Assembly (NCBI GenBank): GCA_030761205.1
Contig: JAULJL010000004.1
Location: forward strand, 36,800,172 to 36,864,171
Direction of reading: 5' to 3'
Length of the DNA stretch: 64,000 nt
Origin: Fremontodendron californicum
Lineage: Eukaryota > Streptophyta > Magnoliopsida > Malvales > Malvaceae
Part shown: piece after piece, positions 12,659 through 24,200 of the stretch
Numbering within the stretch: the stretch's first letter is position 1
Layout of the letters: each line of letters begins with the position of its first letter
Notes under the pieces: generated by a model
Database searches by the model: none
The model's input: the letters and a program-made list of their open reading frames with translations, nothing else
Told to the model about the DNA's origin: nothing
Position numbers and translations under genes: made by a program

Positions 12659-12847
12659 CCCTAGAACCTCTCATCATTTCTTCAAAGGAACAAAGATTAA
12701 TTTCTTTACTCGTTCAATATTACTAAATTAGAGTTTTAGCTAGGATGAAGCAAGATCGTTGTAATAACTCGTCGTCGTTATGATTCAACGATCGAGATAA
12801 TTTACCAAGAGCTTTTCGTGTTGGAAACTTGTACTTAAGCAGGTAAT

Positions 12848-12949
12848 TTGACAGGAAGGTGACAGAAGAGAGTGAGCACACAGGGTTCTTTCTTGCATGA
12901 GAGGCTCATGCATGAAACTTTATGTGCTTACTCTCTTTCTGTCGCCCAC

Positions 12950-12957
<8 letters not shown>
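12848..12957 (+). ncRNA. MIR156: MIR156 precursor stem-loop
   Basis: The 20 bases at 12860-12879, TGACAGAAGAGAGTGAGCAC, are identical to mature miR156. The opposite arm at about 12924-12946 (GTGCTTACTCTCTTTCTGTC..) pairs with it apart from one C-A type mismatch and one bulged T, as in known miR156 stars. The loop side closes with a perfect eight-pair stem (TGCATGAG at about 12895 with CTCATGCA). miR156 silences SPL transcription-factor mRNAs and holds plants in the juvenile phase. An (AT)n tract begins at 12956, right after the hairpin. The mature sequence, the star and the fold all agree, so the call is firm. Expression is not shown by sequence alone. Confidence 0.95.
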
Positions 12958-12992
<35 letters not shown>

Positions 12993-14119
12993 TTGTATCA
13001 ATTGTTACTTTTAAGTGCATGATCAAGATTTTGATTGATTTCTTCTTCTCCAGAATTTTTTTGGAAAGATTCTTGCAGCATAACAACAGTTATAATATAA
13101 TTTTTTGGTTCAAAAACATTAATGAATCAATGGTAGATAAATTGTTCCTTCAGTTTCTTGATTCCTGACTATCAAGATCTTTCATTTTTTGATAAATATT
13201 ATGTGTAGATAAGTTTAACCTGCTTCCATGGTTCAGCAAGGTTAATCCTTCATGTATTTATCCAACTAGAACTAGGCAAAACTACATAGTACACACTAAT
13301 TCATATTTCTGCATGCAGTGGAGAATTAATTATGTCCTTTCTTATTTTATTTTTTATTTTTCATTTTCCCCATTTTTTCCTTTTATGAAGAGCCAATTTT
13401 AAAAAGTGGGGAGGGTGAAGCTTAGAATTTGAAGTTTAATGTGGTTGATCATATAATCGCACAACCAAAGCTGACATATACATATACTCCCAGACTCCCT
13501 CCCTTTTAAAATGGTTGTATGTTATTGATTTTTTTGGGGGTGAAATTAACTCAATTTTGATCATTATTTTTAATAAAATTAGGAAAACTAAAAAAATAAA
13601 ATAAAATTTCCAAATTTTGAGTTTCAAAATTTTCAAAACATTTTTTTTAAATTTTAATTCAGTAAATTACTTTTAAAAAGTATATATCAAAGTAAAGTTT
13701 GTTAAACAAAAAAAAAAAAAATCAAATATGAACAGATAAAATATATGTTTAGCTAATTTATGGGGTTACTTTCAGATATGCTAACATTTCCAATTAGTAA
13801 CTTTTATGTGTGGCTAAAATCAGTACTGTGTTTAAGTCTTTGGAAAATCCTTGAAACCTATTAAAACAATTTGGGATTTACACACCATTAATTTGTGTGT
13901 TTTTAGAGTTTTTTAGCATAGTTAGCACCTTCGCAATATGAAAATTCAAGTTTACATAGAATTTGAGATTTATTTCAGTTGATTCATATAATCATTCTTA
14001 TAAGTTGATATTCAATAAATTTGAATTCAAATCTCAGCATTTGTAATACTTTTCTCTATCCTCTTACTATGAAATTTCTGCCATGCCCCATGCTTACTAT
14101 TTCTTCACATAAATCTCAT
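12958..14119. other. Intergenic, no gene seen
   Basis: Probably includes the 3' part of the miR156 primary transcript. It starts with an (AT)n microsatellite (about 12956-12988) and is otherwise AT-rich. At about 13960-14045 a segment (TTGATTCATATAATCATTC .. TTCAAATCTCAGCAT) resembles one near 43580-43650, so it is part of another dispersed repeat. Confidence 0.5.
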
Positions 14120-14858
14120 AATTACTGTATTGTTAGTGATGTGAGTTTGAGTCAAGTTATGAAGAATGAGAAAAATATGGGTTTCCTTTTGTTTGGGTGG
14201 TACTAGTCAAGAACCGCCCACTAGTTAAAGAGTAGTTGGGTCCAGACTCCAAACTTAATCCTATCCAACCTGGGCTCCAAGAACGAGTTTCGGGCCTGAG
14301 CTTGGTCTTTTGGGGTTGGGGTTGAGCACCTCAGCTTATGATCTAGGCTCAGAACTCTGCGATGGATTTCGGTCACTGAGTGAGGGACTTGGGTTGAGCC
14401 GGCCTTTGATAGTAATCTTTGGAGCAAGTTCAGGTCTTGGTTTTTTTTTTGTGGACACTACAAAAAATGAATTTTTTTTTATCCGGATCTACCTATGAAC
14501 ACTTCTAATCTCGTAGCAGTGACGATAGAATAAACACCCCTGAGAACCCACACGACCAAGCGCCTTTAGGACCCCTAACTCCATAGCAACACCTAGGCCC
14601 AGATCCTATAAAAACTTTGTATTCATCTCAAGTTCTCAACTGATACAAGCCCTCTTCACCTGGGATAGGTCATTATCAAGGTTCCTAGGCCCAGACCCTA
14701 TAAAAAGGGCTTGGTAATGATCCAAGAATAGCTTCTCAATCAGCCCTATTTCCTTCACCCATATCTCATTCTCCAATTTAATCTTTCAGATTGGGTTAAG
14801 GTTTCTATTGCTAGTAGATTGTTGCATGGTAGAGGGCTTGGATTAGAAATAGTTAAAT
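14120..14858 (+). pseudogene. UGT91-like pseudogene fragment (copy A)
   Basis: Matches the last third of the intact UGT at 41823-43226. Aligned blocks include GTGAGTTTGAGTCAA (14144), TTTGGGTGGT, GAACCGCCCACTAGTT, CTCCAAGAACGAGTTTC, GAGCACCTCAGCTTATG and GGAGCAAGTTCAGGTCTTGG, then after an insertion GTTGCATGGTAGAGGGCTTGG and ATTAGAAATAG. The PSPG donor-binding region is frameshifted and partly deleted, and the catalytic N-terminal half is missing. The insertion at 14441-14790 splits it. It is clearly non-functional. With copies B and C it forms a same-strand array. Confidence 0.85.
14441..14790. mobile_element. 350-bp insertion in UGT copy A, LTR-like fragment
   Basis: The UGT sequence stops at GGTCTTGG and resumes at TTGGGTTA, with 350 bases between. 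TTGG at both junctions could be a short target duplication. The insert begins with a T-run and TGTGGACACTACAAAAAATG. It contains two CCTATAAAA-type TATA boxes (about 14605 and 14697) within a duplicated block (CCTAGGCCCAGA(T/C)CCTATAAAAA), followed by a CT-rich leader-like segment. This resembles the promoter part of an LTR. No second LTR or coding part is present, so a truncated solo LTR is most likely. Confidence 0.5.
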
Positions 14859-16285
14859 TTTGATGCATATAATTTCATTTTTTTTTTGGTATTTGAGATT
14901 ATAAAAAATTGATGATTGAAATTAAGAGTCTAATATTTTATTAAGAAAATGTATTCATTCATTCTAAAAATTAAGAAGAAAGTGCAAAATTGGAAACTCT
15001 TGCCATGGTTATTAAAAGTTTAAGTGAGAGGAGACTATCCCGATTCAGGGTCAAGACATGTCACATGTCTCAAAAAAATTAATAGTGGTACTTACAGATA
15101 CTCATCAAATAAGACTGCTAGTTAGACTCAAACTCTGATACTTGTCACAATACTGATAAATACTCAATCAACTAAATTAATTCACGTTGACAAATCGAGA
15201 ACACTTGTTACAATATGCTACCATGAATTGTATGAATTATGAATTTCACTGAAACCTTTCATTGAAAAGACAAAAAAAATATTAAGAAAGTTACAAAAAC
15301 TAAACCCGAAAATATGATCAGGTTCGTGGCTCTAAATACATATTTTTGTTAATGATACATGTAACAAATACGTGTGTATAGTAGAGGTTAAGTCGATAGA
15401 GTTATAAGAGGAAAGGTAACGTGTTGTGGTAGACATGGACCATGCAATTAATGCATATCGTGGACCCAAATAGTACTGGGAAAGGTGCGCAAGAATTATT
15501 GAGTAGAACCATGGCAACCTTTACACATTCAATCATTTTCTTAATAATGACACCTACCCTCTCAAATCTGTAAAAATCTTCTTAATTTCAGCTAGCATTT
15601 GTGAAAAAATATGGGGATCCCAACCCAAGGATACGAGCCACTAAGAGCAAAATAGGGATCGTTGAGTGGCAACTACTTGATAGATGCATAGTTTTATTAC
15701 TCACTTCCTAAAAGAACTTGAAACTTCATAAAATATGTATATATAGCTTAGAGTTGAGTAACAAATCTGTCTGATTTACCATTGCCATGGAGTAAGACAA
15801 TTAATTAAGGATAATATTATATTCATAAAATATGTATATATAGCTTAGAGTTGAGTAGCAAAATGTCATCATTGTCATGAAATTAATTTTATTATTATGT
15901 TTAAAAAATAAAAGAAAAAATGCGCATTTTTCATGAGTCGGATTAGTCGTCTAGTTTAATAAGTTCAGTCTGAATTGGATCATATTGGACAAGAATTTTA
16001 TAATTCAAATTGATCTGATCTGACCTGAATTACTATTAATTTAATGAAAAATATTTTTTAATATTTTTTAAATAATCAAATGAAATATTCGAGTCGGATT
16101 TGAACAAATAAAAATAAACTTTTTGGAGTCTAATTTGATTGATTAACACCTCTACTTTGTAGGCTGCACTCACCCTTCGATGGTCTGGATTGCGAATATT
16201 TGACCAAAGAATCAAACAGGCCAAAATTTGGGCCACTTAATATGGGCTCATACACCCTCAAAAGTCATACTACTATGTATTTAGT
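14859..16285. other. Intergenic flank of UGT copy A, no gene seen
   Basis: A 41-base direct repeat (TTCATAAAATATGTATATAT..GAGTTGAGTA) sits at about 15725-15765 and again at 15832-15872. The segment 15872-15925 (CAAAATGTCATCATTGTCATGAAATTAA .. AAATGCGCAT) matches the flank of UGT copy B, where the Gypsy-type element is inserted. About 16140-16250 (GATGGTCTGGATT, TTTGACCAAA, GAATATGGGCTCAT-like) also matches 39595-39945. So this is the duplicated 3' flank of the UGT unit. A GTTAAT..AACACCTCTA-type dispersed repeat occupies about 15930-16155. Confidence 0.65.
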
Positions 16286-16549
16286 GTTGGAAATTAGGGA
16301 TTGACTGAAATCCCAAGATTCTAGTACTAATTAGTTGTAAATTAGTAAAGCACAATTTTAAGAAGATTAGTTATAAATTAGGGGCTGTAAATATGGCTGT
16401 AAATTAGGGTGTCAATTTCCTATCTTTTAGGGATTTAGTAAAACCTTCCTAGAATACCAATATCCTCATGTATAAATACCTTGTATCAGATTATTTTCAG
16501 TATGAATTGATTTCAAGAATTCACTTAATTTTCTTCATGGTATCAGAGC
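16286..16549 (+). repeat. Copia 5' LTR and tRNA-Met primer-binding site
   Basis: LTR from TGTTGG to CTTCA, ending just before TGGTATCAGAGC. It contains a TATA-like TATAAATACC near 16472 as its own promoter. No partner LTR lies in the window, so age cannot be estimated from LTR divergence. Confidence 0.85.
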
Positions 16550-16924
16550 TATAGGCTCAATTTCTCTGGATTTGAAATCTGTCTGAAAACAGAATTTCTG
16601 CTCAATTTTTTTTTTCAGCCTTCATTGCCGAATTTTTAATCACTGATCAGCAGCCTTCATTGATGATTTTTCTTTTCGAAAACAATCTCTTTCAAAATGT
16701 CTTCCATGACCGATAATGCTTCTACCGCCCAATCCAAAGAAGACAGATCAAATGATTTCAATGGTGGAAAACAGAATGAATTCAACAAAGGAGACATTGA
16801 ACGGTTGAGATCACTTCTTGGTTAATTAGAAAAGTCTACAGGTATTTATTCCTTGGCAAATTCCTTTAAGCCCCATTTTTATATGCTTTAAGTGCCTCTG
16901 GTTCTGAATTTTCAAATTCTTAGG

Positions 16925-19900
16925 TTATTGACTCTGGGGTAATCGATCATATGACTCATTCTTCACACAAATTTCTCACATATCACCCTTGTCCAAGCAA
17001 CATAAAATAGTCATTGCTGATGGATCCCTGGCCACTGTTGCAGGCCAAGGAGACATTGTTCTAAGCCCATCCATTATTCTTAAAAATGTGTTACATGTAC
17101 CCAAGTTATCTACAAAACTTGTGTCTGCTTACCAACTTACAAAAGACCTAAACTGCAAGATGATCTTTTCTCATATTTCTTGTGTATTTCAAGACCAAGC
17201 TACGAGGAGGACGATTGGACATGCTAAGGTGAGACATGGCCTTTATTATCTTGAGTTACCTAGTGAACAAGTGAACAGTGGGAACAAATCACCTCTCTCG
17301 TTTCTGTCCAACAACTCTTATTCCAATAAAGACCAAATTTGGCTTCACCATTTTAGACTTGGACATCATTCCTTTAGTGTTCTTAGTGTCATGTTTCCAT
17401 CTTTGTTTAAGAATGTTAAATTGAATGAGTTTCACTGTGAGGTTTGTGAATTTGCTAAACACCGACGTGTTCCTTTGAGTAATAAAAGAACTACTGTTCC
17501 TTTTTCTTTGATTCACAGTGATATTCGGGGTCCATCTCGAGTTCCCAACATTTCAAGGGCTCGTTGGTTTGTCTCATTCATAGATGACTGTACTCGAGTT
17601 TCATGGATTTATTTGTTAAAACAAAAATCTGATGTGAGCAATATTTTTCCTATTTTTCATACAATGGTCAAAACTCAATTCAATGTTAGAATTAAAGAGG
17701 TTGAGGACTGATAATGCTAGGGACTACTTTAATCAAACTTTGTCTCCATACTTTCAAAAAGAGGGAATTATTCATGAATCATCTTGTGTTGACACACCCC
17801 AACAAAATAGAGTTGCCGAAAGGAAAAATGGTCATTTGTTAGCCTCTGTTCATGCTCTTTTGTTTCAACAAATGTTCCAAAAACCTTTTGAGGGGAAGCA
17901 GTCCTTACGGCAGCTCATTTAATAAATCGTATCTCGTCTCGAGTCCTTGATTTTAAAAGTCCAATGGAGGTGTTTTCTAAGTATTTTCCATATTTCAATA
18001 TGTCAATGAAGTTAGTCCCTAGAGTTTTTGGATATGTCTCATTTGTTCATGTTCACTCTCACAGTCGAAGCAAGTTAGATCCTAGAGCAGTCAAGTGTGT
18101 TTTCATAGGATATTCCCTTACTCAAAAAGGGTACAAGTGCTACAATCCTATCACTCGTAAAATCTATGTCTCTGCTAATGTCACTTTGCAGAACACGAAA
18201 GCTATTTTTCTAGCCCTTATCCTCAGGGGGAGGCATCATCTATGGAGGATAAGGATTTATTCTTGAGAGAACCATCAATGGTGGTTAAAATATCTCATGT
18301 ACAAACAGAACCCACTTCTGAAAAAGAACTTACTTTTGAACCTTGTGAACCCATTTCTGAACCTATTTTCACAAAGCCACTGCAGGTCTACTCAAGAAGG
18401 ATAAAGCCCATGATCAATCTTGTGCAAGTTCAAGAAACCAAATCGTCACTTGGGACTGAGGTAAGTCATTCTACTGAGATATCACCTACTGTTCTTGATT
18501 TGGATTTGCCCATAGCCACAAGAAAAGGTGTTAGAAAATGCACACAACATCCTTTATCCCATTTTGTGTCATTTGAAAAATTATCAATCTCGCACAAAAA
18601 CTTTCCTACCTATCTAAACGCTGTAGACATCCCACATACCTTATCGTAGGCACTTGGCAAAGAGGAACGGAAGCATGCAATGAGAGTAGAAATGGAGGCC
18701 GTGGAGAAAAATAAAACATGGGAACTAGTGGAATTACCAACTGGAAAGAGACCAGTAGGATGCAAATAGGTCCTCACAGTGAAGTATAAGTCGGATGGAT
18801 CCATTGAGAGGTATAAAGCGAGACTAGTAGCCAAGGGATATACACAGACCTATAGGGTGGATTATCAAAAGACATTTGCACCAGTGGCGAAGATGAACAC
18901 AGTAAGGGTATTGTTATCTCTAGCAGCAAATTATGATTGGCCTTTACAACAGTTCGATGTGAAGAACGCCTTTTTATATGGTGATCTTGAGGAGGAAATT
19001 TATATGAAAGTACCACCTGGTTTTGGCATAAATCTGGATAAAAACAAAGTGTGCAAACTGGAAAGAGCATTGTATGGGCTCAAACAATCTCCTAGGGCAT
19101 GGTCTGGAAGATTTACCAAAGCAATGTTGAATATGAAGTACAAACGGAGTCAGGATGATCATACATTGTTTATCAAGCATCCGGCTTCAGGGGGAGTTAC
19201 GACATTGATAGTTTATGTGGATGATATAATTGTAACTAGGAATGATCCAGATGAAAAGAAGGCTCTTCATAAGTATTTAGCAAAAGAGTTCGAAATAAAA
19301 GATCTTGCAAAATTGAAGTACTTCTTAGGAATAGAAGAAACTCGGTCCAAGAAAGGAATATTTGTTTCACAGTAAAAGTATGTCCTTGATTTGTTAAAAG
19401 AAACAGCTAAGCTTGGTTGTAAACCATCAGATACGCCTATTGAGCCAAATCATAGATTAGGAGAGTCTATGGAAGGAGAACCAGCTAACAAAGGCAGGTA
19501 CCAAAGACTTGTGGGGAAGCTAATCTACCTATCACACACACGGCCTGACATTGCATATGCAGTAAGTGTTGTGAGTCAGTTCATGCAAAATCCTAAGGGT
19601 GTCTATCTCGATGCAGTATACCTGATCTTACAATATTTGAAAGGCAACCCAGGAAAATGGATTCTCTTTAGAAAAGGCACAAGTATGGCACTAGAAGCAT
19701 ACACAGATGCTGATTATGCTGGCTGTGTTACTGACAGAAAATCAACATCTGGGTATTGTACTTTCATTGGCGGAAATTTGGTAACTTGGAGGAGTAAGAA
19801 ACAATCAATTGTAGCAAGATCTAGTGCAAAGGAAAAAATTTGATCAATGACACAAAGTATTTGTGAACTGTTATGGCTCAAAATTATCCTAGATGACTTG

Positions 19901-19960
19901 AAGATTAAATGGGAGACTCCAATGAAGTTGTATTGTAAAAATAAGTCTGAACACGGTGAC
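16925..19960 (+). pseudogene. Copia pol remnant (protease, integrase, RT, RNase H)
   Basis: Segments can be read in shifting frames. Protease: VIDSGVIDHMTHSS, where the usual DSGA active site reads DSGV (about 16925). GAG-pre-integrase: WLHHFRLGH..C..C (about 17340-17460). Integrase core: HSDIRGPS, then RTDNARDYF and ESSCVDTPQQNRVAERKN (about 17515-17830, frame lost at about 17700). Reverse transcriptase: YKARLVAKGYTQ, FDVKNAFLYGDL, YGLKQSPRAW and LIVYVDDIIVT (18780-19375). RNase H: YTDADYAGCVTDRKSTSGY (about 19690). In-frame stops occur at 18646, 18768 and 19373, and there are more frame breaks near 17700, 17920 and 18230. It cannot make a working polyprotein. Confidence 0.9.
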
Positions 19961-20062
19961 TTTTCTTGAGCACAATAACATGTTAGTTTGGTAAATATTC
20001 TTCAGTTATCCATGTGTTATCTGGATGAATTTTGATAGAATTAACGTGCAGTTGGAATACTG

Positions 20063-20108
20063 TAGTATAAACAAGCTTGTGAAGAGCTTGTCTTGCTAGA
20101 ACAAGGTC
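20063..20108 (+). pseudogene. Fragment of a U-box kinase-type exon, copy 1
   Basis: About 45 bases (AATACTGTAG..TATAAACAAGCTTGTGAAGAGCTTGTC) match the exon fragment at 45560-45704, whose reading gives YKQACEELV. That is the coiled-coil part of plant U-box plus kinase-domain proteins (PUB class). This copy is damaged, with a deletion and a stop. It lies between the Copia remnant and UGT copy B. Nothing recognisable surrounds it at 19961-20300. Confidence 0.55.
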
Positions 20109-20555
20109 AGAAACTGAGCACTTTATCATGTTTAATTCATTAGTTGATGCTCTTGCAACAAGTTCTACAAAAGAGTTCTGCATTCACACAATTTCAATTT
20201 CCCTTTATCGAAAATCCTTTCAACGACCCATGTTGTTGTTGAAGAGATCACTACATGATTTAATCTCCAACACTCAAAAACTTTAAGAAAGGAAAATCTA
20301 TGTTTTGGAATGACTGGATTTCAACCAGAGTCAACAGACCTGAACATCATAATGACTTGCCAAATTCTGACCTTGAGGAGCTGCTTTGAAGTCGAACCTG
20401 ACGCGCTTCGTGTGCTTAGTAAGATTCACCATAGAAACCAATTGTTCCACTTGGATTGTTGCCGCCATCACTGACAAGTAACGAAGATAAAGGAGATGAG
20501 AATTGAGAAGCTTTGAAGAAATGGCTTGATAGTAAACAAGAGAAGTCAGTTTTTT

Positions 20556-20712
20556 TTTTTGGGTTATCGAAACAAGAGTCCATAAAGAAAGAAAACACAT
20601 AAGGAAGTTAGAGATACCATGAGAGACATTATCATAAAAAGAGAAAGCAAAGAAAGAAAAAAATAAACTAGGTTAAAGAGAGATAGCCGCCTAAGGCCAT
20701 TGGAGACATAAG
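20556..20712 (-). mobile_element. Small retroposon insertion with 14-bp target duplication
   Basis: GAAGTCAGTTTTTT occurs at 20542-20555 and again at 20713-20726, and the UGT sequence is continuous if one copy and the 157 bases between are removed. A T-run at the left edge, read as poly-A on the minus strand, and the long target duplication are marks of LINE-driven insertion. The body has no recognised SINE promoter boxes, so it may be a 5'-truncated LINE or a reverse-transcribed RNA fragment. Confidence 0.75.
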
Positions 20713-21221
20713 GAAGTCAGTTTTTTATGTTGCACTGGGTAGTGAAGTGAGTTTGAGTCAAGAGTTCATGCACGAGTTGGCATTAGGGATAGAGAAATCC
20801 GGGTTACCATTTATTTGGGTGGTCAGGAAACCCCCTTTAGTTGAAGGACAGTTGGTACAGGACATAATCCCACCCGGGTTCGAAGAACGAGTTCTGAATC
20901 GAGTTTGGTTTTACGGGGCGGGGCACCTCAACTCAGGGTCTTGGGCTCACTCCTCAGTTGGTGGTTTCTTGACTCACTGTGGATGGAGTTCAGTAATTAA
21001 GTCACTTGGGTTGGGTAAACCTTTGATATTGTTTCCTGGTCCAAGTTCGGATCTTGGGTTAGTTTCTAGGTTGATGCATGGTAAAAATGTTGGGTTTGAA
21101 ATTGAAAGAAACGATGTTAATGGATCATTTACAAGTGACTTGATGGCTGAGTCTATTAAGCGAGTCATGGTGGATTCGAAGGGTGAGCAACTCAGAGCAA
21201 ATGCACATGCAATGAAGGATA

Positions 21222-21249
21222 TTAGTGAAAACCCGCGCTTCGTCGCGGG
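21222..21249 (-). other. Helitron 3' terminus: hairpin and CTAA end
   Basis: Plus-strand positions: TTAG at 21222-21225 (CTAA on the minus strand), then GTGAAAA, then the stem CCCGCG (21232-21237), loop CTTCGT and stem CGCGGG (21244-21249). The six-pair GC stem about 10 bases from the CTRR end is the classic Helitron terminator. Confidence 0.85.
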
Positions 21250-24200
21250 CGGTAAAATTTTTTAATTTATTTATTTTGTAATGGTGTATTATAGCATTTC
21301 AAGAAAAATAATAAGTATTAAAATTAATAAATCATTTAATTACTTCCATAGGTAAATATTCATTTTTATGTTTTTTCCTTACAAAATTAATTATAACACA
21401 TTTAAGTTTTTTTTTTTTTTCCTAAAGGCTATCCACTTGACTCGACTCTTTCTAAATTACAAATTGTAAAAAATCAATAGAATTTTTTTATATATATATT
21501 GAGGATGAATTTTTTAAAATTTTGTAAATGAGATTAATAATTTATAATATGTTTTGTTTTTAATATTATTTTGAATATATTTTAAAAAATATAAATTACT
21601 TTATTAAATTTATTTATAAAATTTAAAAACTTTATTGTTATTTAAATTTAATGATTAAGCATTTAAAGAACAAAATATTTAAATACTTATTGTTTTTAAA
21701 TTTTAAAAACAAAGCAAAATTAATTTTAAAAATATTATTGTTATTCTTTTAATTTTTGTAATTAAAACCGTGTTAAAATCTTACACGTTAAAATCTGACG
21801 CGTTACAAATCATGGAGAGAGAACATGCTTCAGACCACTGGACAGAGAACACCTTTCGGACAGCTGGACAAATATATATATATATATATATATGCTGAAA
21901 GATTCTAACGCGTCAGGAACAGGGTAACTATTAATGATTTTATGGTAAATATGAAAAACATGCTTTGAATAGGCAAATTATTTCTAAATGCTTTATTTTC
22001 AAATCGGCAAAAAGATTTTCAGCCCTTGTTGACAAATTAATGTTGGCTGAGTTAATTTAATGCTAGCCAAGTTAATTTAATGGGTTAGGAGAGAATATTT
22101 AAGTTCAGAAAACCCATTAAAACGATGAAAGCATTTATTTGCAGCTATTTGCATTTAATGACAAATCATTTAATATGCTGATAAACAATAAATGTTGTGT
22201 TGGTTTAATGGAGATGCGCAAGAAACAATAAATGTTGTGTATTACGCAAAGAACAAAGGGTAATTTTGAAAACATGCTGTTAATAAGTAAATTATTATTA
22301 AATCATGTAATGGATCTTGTAATGTGTTTAGGGAAAAATGTTATTTTTTTAAAAAGTTTAATTTAAAATAAAGTTAAAACATAAGATAATTAAAGATTTT
22401 AGGGAAAAAAATAAAATTCAAAAAAGCAAAGGGGAAAAAAATTTAGGGAAAAAAATATTTTTTAAAGATCTTAATTTAGAAGAGTAAATAATAAAAAATT
22501 TTAAGTGTAAACAAAATTTGTAGAGGATGAATAGTGAGGGAAGAGGTGTGAAAATGGAGTAACCTATTTCAAAAATTATTTTAACTCATTATACTATTTA
22601 ACAATAATTTAATTATTAACAATAATGTGTTTAGGAAAGAGGTGTGAAAAAGATAAATGTTTGATGTTGCCATTGGATTTGGCCCTCTTGCAATAGACTG
22701 AATTCTCCTAAGACGATGGCAATGATTCATCTCCAAAAGATGTTGACACCACGGATCGAAGGCGCTTGAATGAGGGCTCTTTTGCTGAAGTATATAATTG
22801 ATATTTAATTAAGAAAGATAATATTCAAAATATATACTAATAAATAATATTCAAAATATTAAAATGAGGGCTCTTTGCTGAATTATATAATTGATATTTA
22901 ATTAGCCACTTTTTCTTTTTGGGTTATTAGTTATGCTATAAAACAGTGATAGTGCTTTCCTTTCCATCTCTTCTATTCTTAATAATTTCTCAATCTCAAG
23001 TTCTTAATGTAAAATGTCCGTCCAAGTTGGAAGTTGGAATAAAATTTATTTTTTCTAGCAAGCCAGCCAAGTTTTCTAAGAAACTTGTTCTTCCTTTTGT
23101 TCTCTACCCGGGCAGCGAATTTGAAAACCCATCATTTTAGAGAGAAAAAAAATCCCAGCTTTGGACAATTGGCATCATTTGGATCAGTGCTCGATCAAAG
23201 TTCAAAAGATTTGTCAAACTTTTTTAATCTACACCTCTAGAAAGCTGGCTAGCTAGTCATGATTTACTTATTCGCCGTCATGTTGTTTCTATGAAATTAT
23301 CCTAAAATCCAATTAATTTCACCCAATAAAATGAAACCCCAAAGGCAGCAAGCAACCATTAATCATGCTCATGTTATTCGGATTTTATATATATTTTTAA
23401 AATATTCATATTTAATATTTATATTTGAATATTATATAATTAAATATATTTATATAAATATTTATCCGAATTCGAATAATATATAGATTAATGCAGAACA
23501 GACTAAAATGTCCAAAAGAGAAAGCATTCGGAATCAAGAATCAATGCTCAAAATTTGTTAATCGTCCAGTAATAATGGCATTCAGTAAATGGAGGAATCA
23601 TATCAATTAACAATATGATCACCGGATTTGCAAGCTTCGACTGGGACTTTGCTGGTGACAGTTTGGACTTGAGTTTAGCAACATATTGGGCTAAACCTAA
23701 CTCATTGAACTTGTTTGAAGTATTATTTCCCAGATTAGGGAAGCCCAATAATAGTCAATACTAAGCTGCTCCTACCTACTTGTTCGAAGATTTAGGAAAG
23801 TAGAGGCAGGACCTGATTAGGGGATGAGCAAAAATAGACAATTAGATCGCTGTCACATTAAAGTTAAGGCACTGATCTTTGGGCTTAAATCATTTTCATA
23901 GATTCACTTTCTTCTTTAATAAACCGGAAAAGGTGAGATAAAGAAAGTTAGCAGATTCACTTAGGATCCTTCAATTTCCTTTTGTCACCTTGAAAGTTGA
24001 AACAAAAAGGGGCTCCTGAGTTCTGTTAATCCTGTTGTATTTGGGAAGACCGCAGGAAGGGGCCCCTATCCCTAGACATGGTTTCAGCCTTTCATGGCGA
24101 CTGATTCAGAATTTTCAGATTCCATGCTAAAAACCAAATGCATTTACTGAGCCAGCTTGGGATATAAGCCTTTAGGCAATTAAACAGAGCCTGAGGAAAA

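Larger units (their letters stand above)
16286..19960 (+). mobile_element. Ty1/Copia retrotransposon, degraded and 3'-truncated
   Basis: Starts with a 252-bp LTR (16286-16537, TGTTGGAAATTAGGG .. TTTTCTTCA) followed at once by the primer-binding site TGGTATCAGAGC (16538-16549), which matches initiator tRNA-Met and is typical of Copia. Most of gag is deleted. Protease, integrase, reverse transcriptase and RNase H follow in Copia order, with stops and frameshifts. The RNase H end breaks off near 19960, and no polypurine tract or 3' LTR is seen. It lies between UGT copies A and B. Its loss of a 3' end coincides with loss of the 5' half of copy B, which suggests one deletion removed both. Confidence 0.9.

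Noticed and set aside
12872..13168. 98-codon frame overlapping MIR156
   Set aside because: It begins inside the mature miRNA and runs through an (AT)n tract, so it is a chance frame.
14455..14475. CACTACAAAAAATG as the end of a CACTA transposon
   Set aside because: No matching inverted end or 3-bp duplication was found at the other junction. TATA boxes and TG-start fit an LTR better.
20747..21265. 172-codon UGT frame as a real gene
   Set aside because: It lacks the N-terminal catalytic half, runs into the Helitron end, and is part of split copy B.
22946..23140. 64-codon frame in the Helitron interior
   Set aside because: Starts well, but has no recognised domain and no splice or phase link with the captured exons, which lie on the other strand.
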